Shown here piece by piece: positions 16,587-25,581 of a DNA stretch of 64,000 nucleotides. Location of the stretch: contig NZ_JAWQJT010000004.1 of the NCBI RefSeq assembly GCF_033441515.1, forward strand, positions 518,332 through 582,331. The letters are read 5' to 3'. Under the pieces are notes generated by a model. The model made no database searches. It saw only the letters and a list, made by a program, of their open reading frames with translations, and had not been told where the DNA came from. The stretch comes from Amycolatopsis solani (GTDB lineage Bacteria > Actinomycetota > Actinomycetes > Mycobacteriales > Pseudonocardiaceae). The stretch's first letter is position 1, and each line of letters opens with the position of its first letter. A program made the position numbers and the translations under genes.

Positions 16587-18325
16587 GCTACGACACCGAC
16601 GTCATCGTGGTCGGCAGCGGCCCGGCCGGCGGCGCCGCGGCCCTGCTGCTCGCCACCTACGGCGTCCCCACGGTGCTCGCCACCAAGTACGGCTGGACGG
16701 CGAACACGCCCCGCGCGCACATCACCAACCAGCGCACCATGGAGGTGCTGCGCGACCTCGGCGTCGAGGACAAGGCCCTCGCCATCGGCACGCCGCCGGA
16801 ACTGATGGGCGACACCGTGCTCTGCACGTCGCTGACCGGGCCGGAGATCGGCCGGATCGCCAGCTGGGGCACCGGCGACCGGTCGGCGGCCGAGTACACC
16901 GCCGCCAGCCCGTGCCACATGATCGACCTGCCGCAGACCTACCTCGAGCCGATCCTGGCGGGCGAAGCCGCCGCGCGCGGTGCGAAACTGCGGCTGGACA
17001 CCGAATTCCTCGACTTCACGCAGGACGGCGACGGCGTCACCGCCCGGTTCCGCGACCGCGTCCGCGGCGACGAGTTCACGTTGCGCGCCCAATACCTGAT
17101 CGGCGCGGACGGCGCCCGCAGCCGCGTCGCCGACCAGGCCGGCCTGCCGATCGCCGGGCAGACCGGCAAGGCGGGGAGCATGAACATCACGTTCACCGCC
17201 GACCTCGCGCCGTACGTGGCCCACCGGCCGAGCGTCCTGTACTGGGTGATGCGGCCGGGCGCGCACCTCGGCGGGATCGGGATGGGCCTGGTCCGGATGG
17301 TCCGGCCGTGGAACGAATGGCTGCTGACCTGGGGCTACGACATCGAGCAGGCCCCGCCGGACGTCGACGTCGAGGAGGCGACGCGGCTGGTGCGCGACCT
17401 CGTCGGCGACCCGGACCTCGAGGTCGAGATCACCTCGACGTCGCTGTGGACGGTCAACCACAACTACGCCACCGAATACCGCAACGGCCGGGTGTTCTGC
17501 GCCGGGGACGCCGTGCACCGGCACCCGCCGTCCAACGGGCTCGGCTCCAACACGTCCGTCCAGGACTCCTACAACCTGGCCTGGAAGCTCGCGATGGTGC
17601 TGCGCGGCGAGGCGGGAGAGAGACTGCTGGACAGCTACAGCGCCGAACGGGCGCCGGTGGGCAAGCAGATCGTCGACCGGGCAAACCTCAGCCGCGACCA
17701 GTTCGGGCCGATCTTCGCCGCGCTCGGCATCGACGGCGGCACCGACGCCGACGGCATCACGGCCGGGCTCGAAACCTGCCTCGCGCCCACGGCCGAGGGC
17801 GCGCGCAAACGTCGTGAGCTGGAGCGGGCGATCGAGCTGAAGCACTACGAGTTCAACGCCCACGGCGTCGAGCTGGACCAGCGGTACGTCTCCGGCGCGG
17901 TGCTGCCCGACGGCGTCACGGCGGAATCGGACCGCGACCCCGAGCTGTTCCACCGGCCGAGCACCGAGCCGGGCGCGAAGCTGCCGCACGCCTGGCTCGT
18001 CGGCTCGCACGGCCGCCGTGTGTCCACTTTGGACCTCGTGGCCGGCGGTCGCTGGACGGTGCTGACCGGCCTCACCGGCACGCCGTGGCGGGACGCGGCG
18101 GCCAAGGTGGGCGCGGAACTGGGCCTCGACCTGCGGGCCGTCCGGATCGGCGACCCCGGCACCCGCGACGCCTACGGTGACTGGTCGCGGCTGAGCGGCA
18201 TCGACGAGGACGGCTGCCTGCTGGTCCGCCCGGACGGCTACGTCGCCTGGCGCCAGGCCACCGCGGCACCCGACGCCGCCAAGGCCCTGCTCAGCGCGTT
18301 GCGGCAGGTCCTCGACCGGCCCTGA
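16583..18325 (+). CDS. FAD-dependent aromatic monooxygenase (resorcinol/phenol hydroxylase type)
   Basis: A 580-residue class A flavoprotein monooxygenase of the TfdB/resorcinol-hydroxylase type. The FAD motif VVGSGPAGGAA lies at about 10-20, the second FAD motif FCAGDAVHRHPPSNGLG near 306-322, and a thioredoxin-like C-terminal domain ends the chain. It uses NAD(P)H and oxygen to hydroxylate a phenol ring. Its ATG overlaps the fusion gene's stop (ATGA), so the product is very probably hydroxyquinol, fed straight to the fused dioxygenase. Resorcinol is the simplest substrate guess. Confidence 0.88.
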   Translation: MSYDTDVIVVGSGPAGGAAALLLATYGVPTVLATKYGWTANTPRAHITNQRTMEVLRDLGVEDKALAIGTPPELMGDTVLCTSLTGPEIGRIASWGTGDRSAAEYTAASPCHMIDLPQTYLEPILAGEAAARGAKLRLDTEFLDFTQDGDGVTARFRDRVRGDEFTLRAQYLIGADGARSRVADQAGLPIAGQTGKAGSMNITFTADLAPYVAHRPSVLYWVMRPGAHLGGIGMGLVRMVRPWNEWLLTWGYDIEQAPPDVDVEEATRLVRDLVGDPDLEVEITSTSLWTVNHNYATEYRNGRVFCAGDAVHRHPPSNGLGSNTSVQDSYNLAWKLAMVLRGEAGERLLDSYSAERAPVGKQIVDRANLSRDQFGPIFAALGIDGGTDADGITAGLETCLAPTAEGARKRRELERAIELKHYEFNAHGVELDQRYVSGAVLPDGVTAESDRDPELFHRPSTEPGAKLPHAWLVGSHGRRVSTLDLVAGGRWTVLTGLTGTPWRDAAAKVGAELGLDLRAVRIGDPGTRDAYGDWSRLSGIDEDGCLLVRPDGYVAWRQATAAPDAAKALLSALRQVLDRP

Positions 18326-19228
18326 TCACGGCGTGGTGGTGACCCCGGTGAACGTCACCGGGGTCTTCGGGGGCCCGCTGCCGTCGCCGATGCCCGGCTT
18401 CGAGGAGTCGATGCCGCCGCGGGCGACCTGGTCCAGGACGGCGAGGCCGGCGTCGTCGATGCTGCCGAAGACCGTGTACTCCGGCGGGATCTGCGTCTCG
18501 CCGAAGACCAGGAAGAACTGCGAACCGCCGGTGTCGGGCTGGCTCGTCTTCGCCATCGCCAGGATCCCGCGGCCGTAGGTCAGCTCGGGGAACACCTCGT
18601 CGCGGATCGTGTAGCCCGGGCCGCCGGTCCCGTCGCCGACCGGGTCGCCGCACTGCAGCATCTGCAGGCCGGCCGTCACCGAGAGCCGGTGGCACGACGT
18701 GCCGTCGTAGAAGCCCTGCTTCGCCAGGCTCACGAAGTTGACCACGGTGCACGGGGCCAACGCGCGGTCCAGCGTCAGCCCGATGGCACCCGCGCTCGTC
18801 GCGAGCCGCACGTCGACCGTCCCGGACGACGGTGCCGGGCCGTCCGGCGGCAGCCCGGCCTTCTTCGGCGCCGGCGCGCCGGGATCCGGGGTGAACGCGC
18901 AGGTCACCGGGTCGGCCAGCGGTTTCACCCGTTTCGGCATCGCGGCCCGGCCGCCGGGGATCGAAACCGGCGAGCTGACCGTGACCGGCGGGGTGGCCGA
19001 AGACGCCATCGCCGAGGACGTCGGCGCGGCGAAGAAACCACCGCCGGCCTGACCGTCCGGCTTGCGCAGGAACCCGGGGTAGCCCCAGGCCAGGAACGCC
19101 AGCACCATCACGACGACGACCACGACCGACCCGGTGACCAGCGCCATCGCCGTCGTCGAAGTCCGCTTCGGCGGTATCGGCGGCGGCCACTGGCCGTACT
19201 GCTGAGGCCGCTCCCCCGGCTCGCTCAT
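18326..19228 (-). CDS. Membrane-anchored cyclophilin-type peptidyl-prolyl isomerase
   Basis: A 300-residue protein with a proline-rich cytoplasmic N-terminus (PPPIPPKRTS), one membrane segment (about 27-50), a linker and a C-terminal cyclophilin domain (about 125-300). The domain includes NFVSLAKQGFYDGTSCHRL and GTGGPGYTIRDE and ends near ITTTP-like residues. It catalyses proline isomerisation, presumably on exported proteins outside the membrane. The ATG at 19228 has GGGGAG upstream. Its stop directly abuts the monooxygenase stop (TGATCA), so the two genes converge with no terminator space between. Confidence 0.9.
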   Translation of the reverse strand: MSEPGERPQQYGQWPPPIPPKRTSTTAMALVTGSVVVVVVMVLAFLAWGYPGFLRKPDGQAGGGFFAAPTSSAMASSATPPVTVSSPVSIPGGRAAMPKRVKPLADPVTCAFTPDPGAPAPKKAGLPPDGPAPSSGTVDVRLATSAGAIGLTLDRALAPCTVVNFVSLAKQGFYDGTSCHRLSVTAGLQMLQCGDPVGDGTGGPGYTIRDEVFPELTYGRGILAMAKTSQPDTGGSQFFLVFGETQIPPEYTVFGSIDDAGLAVLDQVARGGIDSSKPGIGDGSGPPKTPVTFTGVTTTP

Positions 19229-19294
19229 GAACGCTCCCCTCGTCGAGAGCTCCATTCTGCCGCCGACGGCCGTTCCCCGGGCGAGAACGCCCGA

Positions 19295-21568
19295 TCAGGG
19301 CAGCCCCCACGGTGAACTCGGCCCACCCGGCGTGACCGGCCGGACACCGAAGTCCGGCTTGTCCCCCTTCCGGTGGACGAACGCGTCCTCGCCACGCCCG
19401 AGTTCGACTTGGACGTCCCCGGTGGCCAGCCGCCGCCACCGGCGGGCCCGGCCGCGCGCGTCGGTCACGGCGAGCTCGCCCTCGATGCCCGGCCGCAGCA
19501 CGCACGGCGCCCCGGCCTCGCTGTGCACCTTCAGCCAGCGGGTCCGGCCGCCGGCCCGGGACGCGCTGAGCAGGAACGCGCCCTCGGTGCGGAAGTCGCG
19601 CAGCGCGATGTCGCCCCACGCCGACGGGACCGCGGGGAACACCCGCAGCACGCCGCCCCAGCTCTGCACCAGCATGTCCTGCAACGACTTCGCCGCCGAC
19701 AGCGGCGTTTCGATGACCGGCCCGGACTCCTTGTACATCGTGTTCGGCTGGATGTACCGCCGTTGCAGCTCGCCGAGGTAGAACGCGGCCTGGTCGCCGC
19801 GGAGCATCTGCGCCGAGATCGACGCGGCCCCGGTGAACGTGTAGCCCTGCAGCGCGCCTTCGAAGCCGACCCAGTGGTTCAGCGACGTTTCGATGATCTG
19901 GCGGTGTTCCGGCTGCTCCCAGGTGACGTCGTAGAGCGGGTAGATCTGCAGCAGGTGCGAGTAGTGCCGGTGCGACTTCGCGAACGGGACCCCGGCGCCG
20001 ATCATGTAGCCGTTCGCATCGGCCGGGTAGGCCACGAGGTTCGCGAGGACGTCCCGCCACTTCGGGGCGAGCGCGTCACCGGGCGCGATCTCCAGGAGCG
20101 TCTTGCAGCCCCAGCGGATCAGCGAGAGGTCGTAGTTGCAGTCCGGGGCGTTGACGCCGTACTCGGGTGAGAACGTCGGCGGCAAGTGCAGCTTCCCGTC
20201 GGCGCCCGGAGCGAGGAAGTGCAGGTAGTAGTTGATTGCTTTGCGCAGCAAGGGGAACAGCGTGCCGGTCAGCAGGGTCCGGTCCATCGTGTGCCGGTAG
20301 GACAGCCACACGTTGTGCAGGGCCCAGGTCAGGTTGCCGACCTCCGGCGTCGGCGTGTCCTGCCCCGGGACGCCCACGGGGAACCCGCTGGTGGCGTTCG
20401 AAACGCCGTTGAGCAGGGTCATGTCGGTCGTGCGCGGGATCCCGGCCGAGTCGGCCTGGTACGGCTGCGCGACCTGGCTGGTGAGGTTCGCGCGGTACTT
20501 GCCGAGCGCGTAGCTGACGGCGTCCAGCTCCAGGTGGTTGGAGCCGTGGATCAGCCAGTATTCGAGCTGGACGTTGAGGTTCCACCAGGTCGCCGGCCAC
20601 GGCGTGTTCTCCAGCCACGGCCCGGACGTCGCCATCACCGGTGCCTCGCGCCGGGCCGCCGACGCGACCTTGTAGAGCTGGATCCAGTAGAAGCTCTGCA
20701 GCCGGGTGTCCGGAATGGACAGGAAACTGCCCCGGTAGAAGTCGTGCCACCAGCGGCGGTGGTCCCGGGTCAGCTCGGCGAACGCGCCCGCGCGGCGGAC
20801 CGTGGCGAGCGCACGGGCCACCGACGTCCGTTCCGGGTGCGACCACGCGACCGACGTGTACAGCGTGCGCGCGCCGCCGCGCGCCACCTCCCGCCAGGCC
20901 GTCACGTGCTCGCCGCCGGCCAGCAGCGGCTGGACGGCCAGGCGGGCGTCCCCGCTGGTCGTCAGGTTCACCGGCGGGTTGGCGGTGTAGCCCGCCGGCG
21001 GCGGCTTGTTCCACACCGGGTCGGCGCGCGGGCTGACCGCCACCGCCGGGTGGAACACCCACGCGAACCCGCGTTCGCCTTCGCTGGGCCGGACTTCGAT
21101 CGCGAGCAACGACTGTCCGGTGTGGACGATCGCGCGCAGGCTCAGGCTGCCCGCCGTCGTCGTGATCGTGCCGGTCAGCTCGGCGTTCCACAGGTCCAGC
21201 CGCCAGTCGAGCGCGGTGATCGCGCCGACCGGCTCCAGCGTGAAGTACCCGATGGGCAGCCGGGCCAGGCCGAACAGCGACCCGAACTCCGGCCGGTGGT
21301 CCTGCACCTGGCTGTGCTGGACGTTGAAGCGGATCGCGTTGCGCCCGGGCTCGGCGTAGATCGCGGAGCCGAGGAACCCGTTGCCCAGGAACGGTCCCTC
21401 GTACCAGGTCTTCGGCAGCCGCCGCCAGTACAGGTCGGCGGTGCCCAGGAACCCGGCCCAGGAGAAGTCGTCGCCGCCCGGTTCCGCCGCCGCGGCCGCG
21501 GGGGCCAAGCCGGCGGCGGCCAGCCCGGCGAGCGCGCCGCCGAGCACGGTTCTGCGGGTGATGTCCAT
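19295..21568 (-). CDS. Tat-exported GH95-like glycoside hydrolase, copy 1
   Basis: A 757-residue protein with a twin-arginine signal (ITRRTVLGGALAGLAAAGLA) and an overall layout like family 95 alpha-L-fucosidases/galactosidases: an N-terminal beta domain starting after YWRRLPKTWYEGPFLGNGFL, a central alpha/alpha barrel (about 290-620, including SHRHYSHLLQIYPLYD) and a C-terminal beta domain. The ATG at 21568 follows GAGGAGG. It lies 25 bp behind a paralogue with the same layout. It acts outside the cell on plant or microbial polysaccharide side chains; the specific sugar cannot be told from sequence. Confidence 0.85.
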   Translation of the reverse strand: MDITRRTVLGGALAGLAAAGLAPAAAAAEPGGDDFSWAGFLGTADLYWRRLPKTWYEGPFLGNGFLGSAIYAEPGRNAIRFNVQHSQVQDHRPEFGSLFGLARLPIGYFTLEPVGAITALDWRLDLWNAELTGTITTTAGSLSLRAIVHTGQSLLAIEVRPSEGERGFAWVFHPAVAVSPRADPVWNKPPPAGYTANPPVNLTTSGDARLAVQPLLAGGEHVTAWREVARGGARTLYTSVAWSHPERTSVARALATVRRAGAFAELTRDHRRWWHDFYRGSFLSIPDTRLQSFYWIQLYKVASAARREAPVMATSGPWLENTPWPATWWNLNVQLEYWLIHGSNHLELDAVSYALGKYRANLTSQVAQPYQADSAGIPRTTDMTLLNGVSNATSGFPVGVPGQDTPTPEVGNLTWALHNVWLSYRHTMDRTLLTGTLFPLLRKAINYYLHFLAPGADGKLHLPPTFSPEYGVNAPDCNYDLSLIRWGCKTLLEIAPGDALAPKWRDVLANLVAYPADANGYMIGAGVPFAKSHRHYSHLLQIYPLYDVTWEQPEHRQIIETSLNHWVGFEGALQGYTFTGAASISAQMLRGDQAAFYLGELQRRYIQPNTMYKESGPVIETPLSAAKSLQDMLVQSWGGVLRVFPAVPSAWGDIALRDFRTEGAFLLSASRAGGRTRWLKVHSEAGAPCVLRPGIEGELAVTDARGRARRWRRLATGDVQVELGRGEDAFVHRKGDKPDFGVRPVTPGGPSSPWGLP

Positions 21569-21593
21569 TCCGGCCTCCTCGTCGAAGCGGGTG

Positions 21594-23888
21594 TCAGACC
21601 GGCAGGCCCCACGCGGGCGCCGGACCGAGGGCGGGGACGTCTCGCGGCGCGAACTCCGGCCGCGTGCCCCGGGGCGTGACGACGGCGGTCCCACCGCGCC
21701 GCAGCCCGATCGAGAGCCGGCCCGGGCCGGCGGCCCGCCACGGCAGGTGCCTGCCGTGCTCGTCGCGGACGTCGACGTCCCCGGCGATGCCGTGCTGGAG
21801 GACCAGGGGTTCGCCGGCTTCGCTGCGCACGCGGACGAACTCCGTGGTGCCCCCGCGCCGGGAGGCGTCCACGAGGAACGCGCCCTCCGCGCGCAGCCCC
21901 GAGATCGAGGCGTCCCGCCAGGTCGACGACACCGACGGGAAGACCTTGAGCACCCCGCCGGAACCCTGCATCAGCATGTCCACAACGGACTGGGCGGCCG
22001 TGATCGGGCTCTCGATGGCGAAGTTCGAGCCTTCGCGGTACATCGTGTTCGCGGTCAGCTCGGTGTCGGCCACGATGTTCCGGTCGAGGAAGAACTTCAA
22101 GTACCGCAACGCTTCTTCCGGCGCGTCCATCACGGACTTCATCGAGGACGCGGCCGCGTAGCTGTAGCCGTGCCAGGCGGACTGGTCGGCGGCCCAGTGG
22201 TCGAAGGTGCGCGTCATGACGTCGCGGTCGGCGGGGGTGTCCCAGACCTTCTCCCGCAACGGGTACAGCCACAGCAGGTGCGAGAAGTGCCGGTGCGACG
22301 CGGCCAGCGGGACGCCGTCGCCGATCAGCACGCCGTTGACGGGATCTTCGTGGTAGGGCACCAGTTTCGCGCCGATCTCCCGCCAGATCGGCACGCGCGG
22401 CTCGTTCAGGCGCAGGATCCGGGCGGTGTCGACGAGGGTGCCGGCCGCCCACCGGATCAGCGACAGGTCGTAGGTGCAGTCGGGGGTGTCGGCGTACTCC
22501 GGCGACCGGGTCAGCGGCAGGTGCAGGAAGCCGTCCGGGCCCGTGACCAGGAAGTGGCGGTAGAAGTTCAGCGCCTTCGCCAGCGTCGGGTACAGGACGT
22601 CGCGCAGCACGCTCCGGTCCAGGTGGTGGCGGTAGGCCAGCCAGACGTTGTGCAGGCCCCACAACAGGTTCCCGGTCTGGTCGGTCTTGGACGTCGTCCC
22701 GGGAACGCCGACCGAGCGCGTGCCGCCGGGGCGCAGCCGCCAGTCACCCGGGTGCGAAAGCGCGTAGGTGTCGCCATCGCGGTACGCGGGCGGCACGGAC
22801 GCCTCGAGGTTCGCGTGGTCGCGCCGGAAGGTCTCGGTGACGGCGTCGAGTTCGGGGTGGTTGCTGCTGTTGACGATCGGGTAGGTGACCTGGACGTTGA
22901 GGTTCCACCACACCGCGGTCCAGCTGTTGCCGACCTCGGGGAACCACGGGCCCCACTCCGAGACCACGGGGCCGCCGGCGCGCGTGGCGGCCGCGATCTT
23001 GTACAGCTGGATCCAGTAGAAGCGCTGCACCTGCTTGTCCGGCACCGAAACGAAGCTGCGCCGGTGGTAGTCGTTCCACCAGTGGCGGTGGCGCGCGAGG
23101 AGGAAGTCCGGGTTCAGCGCAAGCGCTTTCCGGACGCTCTCGAGGGCGTCGGCGGTGTGCGTGGTGCCGGGGAAACTGTAGGCGACGGTCGCAGCGAGGA
23201 GCCGCCGGGCCCCGATCGCGCGTTCCCGCCACGCCGTCGTGTACCCGCCGCCGGCGAGCATCGGCTGCGCGCAGTACCCGTCCGCGAGCTCGGGCGCGGG
23301 GTTCGCGACGTACTCGGGCGGCTTGCGGACGGCCCGCGTCGTCGCGGACTCCAGCGGCTGGAACGCCCACGCCGCACCGGCTTCGCCCGCGCTCGGCGTC
23401 ATCGACACGAGCAGCACGCCGAGGTCGTTGTGCACGACCGCGGAGAAGGCGACCGAGCCCTGGGTCGTGGTGATGGTGCCGCCCAGCTCGGCGTTGTAGA
23501 GGTCGAGCGTCCAGTCGACGGCGGTGATCGCGCCGGCCAGGGTGAGCGTGAGGTAGCCGATCGGCAGCCGGGACAGGCCGATGCCCGCCTCCCACTGGAT
23601 CCGCTGGTCCTGCACCTGGGTGTGGCTCAGCATCACCTTCAGCACCTGCGGCGTCTGGCCGGCGTAGACCTGCGCGCCGAGGTAGCCGTTGGCCAGGAAC
23701 GGGCCCTCCCGCCAGTTCTTCGGCAGCCGCTTCCAGACCATGCGCGCGTCGGCGGCGACTTCGCGGTGCGGGTTCGCCGCCCCCGCGAGGGCGGGCGGGG
23801 CCCCCTTCGCCCACAGACCGCCGAAGGCCGCGGCCCCGGCCGCGACCGAGGCAGCACGGAGCACCGTCCGCCGGGACACTGAGTCCAT
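21594..23888 (-). CDS. Tat-exported GH95-like glycoside hydrolase, copy 2
   Basis: A 764-residue paralogue of the downstream gene, with its own twin-arginine signal (VSRRTVLRAASVAAGAAAFG). It shares the opening RLPKNWREGPFLANGYLG, the barrel motif SHRHFSHLLWLYPL and the C-terminal GAFLVDASRRGG pattern. The ATG at 23888 follows GGAGGATG. The two genes form a two-cistron unit, probably from an old duplication with divergence, so they may act on different linkages. The name alpha-fucosidase would be a family-level guess. Confidence 0.85.
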   Translation of the reverse strand: MDSVSRRTVLRAASVAAGAAAFGGLWAKGAPPALAGAANPHREVAADARMVWKRLPKNWREGPFLANGYLGAQVYAGQTPQVLKVMLSHTQVQDQRIQWEAGIGLSRLPIGYLTLTLAGAITAVDWTLDLYNAELGGTITTTQGSVAFSAVVHNDLGVLLVSMTPSAGEAGAAWAFQPLESATTRAVRKPPEYVANPAPELADGYCAQPMLAGGGYTTAWRERAIGARRLLAATVAYSFPGTTHTADALESVRKALALNPDFLLARHRHWWNDYHRRSFVSVPDKQVQRFYWIQLYKIAAATRAGGPVVSEWGPWFPEVGNSWTAVWWNLNVQVTYPIVNSSNHPELDAVTETFRRDHANLEASVPPAYRDGDTYALSHPGDWRLRPGGTRSVGVPGTTSKTDQTGNLLWGLHNVWLAYRHHLDRSVLRDVLYPTLAKALNFYRHFLVTGPDGFLHLPLTRSPEYADTPDCTYDLSLIRWAAGTLVDTARILRLNEPRVPIWREIGAKLVPYHEDPVNGVLIGDGVPLAASHRHFSHLLWLYPLREKVWDTPADRDVMTRTFDHWAADQSAWHGYSYAAASSMKSVMDAPEEALRYLKFFLDRNIVADTELTANTMYREGSNFAIESPITAAQSVVDMLMQGSGGVLKVFPSVSSTWRDASISGLRAEGAFLVDASRRGGTTEFVRVRSEAGEPLVLQHGIAGDVDVRDEHGRHLPWRAAGPGRLSIGLRRGGTAVVTPRGTRPEFAPRDVPALGPAPAWGLPV

Positions 23889-24029
23889 GAAGCATCCTCC
23901 GAATTCATACTACGTTTCGGCGAGTTCAAGCGGCGGCGTGCGGCCATACTTGCAGAGGGTGTCCCAAAACGCCAGAGTCGTTCACCCGGAAAGCGGCAAA
24001 GACATCCGATGAATACCGGCGCGGGAGGT

Positions 24030-24071
24030 CGTGAGTGTTTAGTCGGGTTAGAACCCGACTAAACACTCACG
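24030..24071. terminator. 42-bp perfect palindrome after the M1 peptidase gene
   Basis: Arms CGTGAGTGTTTAGTCGGGTT and its exact complement are separated by AG. It starts 14 bp past the peptidase stop, and on the other side is upstream of the GH95 operon. The same element, altered symmetrically at one position, occurs at 52281-52322. It could end transcription from either side. Confidence 0.75.
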
Positions 24072-24084
24072 AGCGTTGGGCGGG

Positions 24085-25491
24085 CTAAAGCGGCGGGAGA
24101 GCGGTCGAGTCGAGCCAGCGGGTGAAGAACGCGGTCAGCGGCCGGGCCGCGTACGCCTCCGCCGTCGAGACGAACTGGGCCGTCGTGACCAGACCGTGCC
24201 GGTTCTCGACCGCCCACGCCTTCAGCAGCGCGAAGAACGCCGGGTCGCCGATCTCCGTGCGGAGGGCGTGCAGGGTCAGGGCGCCGCGCTTGTAGACGCG
24301 CTCGTCGAACATCCGCGCCACGCCCGGGTCGGCGATCCGGACGTCCGCCGGCTTCGCCTTGACGCGCGCGTACCAGTCGCGGGCCAGCGCCTCGGCGGAC
24401 GGCCCGCCGGACTCCTCCGACCACAGCCACTCGGCGTAGGTCGCGAAGCCTTCGTTCAGCCAGATGTGCCGCCAGTCCGCCACGGTCAGGCTGTTGCCGA
24501 ACCACTGGTGGGACAGCTCGTGCACCACCAGCCGCTCGTACGTGCGGCGGCCGTCGACGTGGTTGGCGCCGAAGATCGACATGCCCTGCGCCTCGATCGG
24601 GTCGTCGAGGTCGTCGTCCGTGACCACGATGACGTACTCGTGGAACGGGTACGGGCCGAACAGCCGCTGGAGGAACTCCATCATCCGGCCCTGCCGCCCG
24701 AAGTCGCGGTCGAACGCCCGGCGCAGCCGCGGCGGCACGGCGGCCCGCTGCGGCACCGTCTCGGTGACCGACTCGACGCGGCCGTGCCCGAAGCCGAGGC
24801 TGAGCAGGCGCGCGCCCACGCCGGCGGGCGGCGCCCAGCCGCGGCCGGTCAGCTCGACGTCGTCGTAGCGGCCGATCTGCACGCTCATCAGGTACGTCGC
24901 CGTCGGCTCCGGCCGCTCGAACACCCACCTCGTCGTGCTGGCCGACGTCGACCGCTCGACGAGGGTGCCGGTGACCGCGACCAGGTACGGCGACGCCGTC
25001 GTCACGCTCACCCGGTACGACGCCTTGTCCGACGGGTGGTCGTTGCACGGGAACCACGACGGCGCGCCGACCGGCTGGCTCGCCACCAGCGCGCCGTCGG
25101 TCAGCTCGTCCCAGCCGACGTCACCCCAGCGGCTGCGGACCGGGCGCGGGTTGCCGACGTAGTGGACCTCGACCGTGAACGCGGCACCGGCCGCGACCGA
25201 CTTCGCCGGCTTGACGTGCAGCTTCACCCCGCGCTTCACGTACTTCGCGGGCCGTCCGTCGACCAGCACGCGGTTGATCCGGAACTCGCCGAAGTCGAAG
25301 CTGGCACGGGAAAGCGCCTGCGTCGCCTCCGCGGTGATCACCGCCGCGGCCGACAGCCGGTTGGGCGCGACCTTGTAGTCGAGCGTGAGGTCGTAGTGCC
25401 GGACCCGGTACCCGCCGTTGCCGTGGGCGGGGAGGTAGGGATCACCGGAGGTGTCCGCGCCGGGTGCCGGAGCAGGAGCCTTCGCAATCAC
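24085..25491 (-). CDS. M1-family zinc metallopeptidase
   Basis: A 468-residue M1 (aminopeptidase N-like) peptidase. The zinc site HELSHQW has H324, E325 and H328, with the third ligand E347 in WLNEGFA. The usual GAMEN exopeptidase motif reads EAQGMSIFG here, a clear departure. The GTG start at 25491 follows AGGAAAGG by about 11 bp. No signal peptide is visible, so it is probably cytoplasmic. It stands 90 bp downstream of the Pls-type synthetase on the same strand. In epsilon-poly-lysine producers, M1-type peptidases degrade the polymer, so a similar self-protection or trimming role is a reasonable inference. Confidence 0.88.
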   Translation of the reverse strand: MIAKAPAPAPGADTSGDPYLPAHGNGGYRVRHYDLTLDYKVAPNRLSAAAVITAEATQALSRASFDFGEFRINRVLVDGRPAKYVKRGVKLHVKPAKSVAAGAAFTVEVHYVGNPRPVRSRWGDVGWDELTDGALVASQPVGAPSWFPCNDHPSDKASYRVSVTTASPYLVAVTGTLVERSTSASTTRWVFERPEPTATYLMSVQIGRYDDVELTGRGWAPPAGVGARLLSLGFGHGRVESVTETVPQRAAVPPRLRRAFDRDFGRQGRMMEFLQRLFGPYPFHEYVIVVTDDDLDDPIEAQGMSIFGANHVDGRRTYERLVVHELSHQWFGNSLTVADWRHIWLNEGFATYAEWLWSEESGGPSAEALARDWYARVKAKPADVRIADPGVARMFDERVYKRGALTLHALRTEIGDPAFFALLKAWAVENRHGLVTTAQFVSTAEAYAARPLTAFFTRWLDSTALPPL

Positions 25492-25581
25492 CCGAGCCGA
25501 ACCTTTCCTCGTACCGACGTACCAAACCAGGCTCGCACGGACGGGTGAGTCCGGCGAGCCAGGTGGGTACTTCGTGACCTT

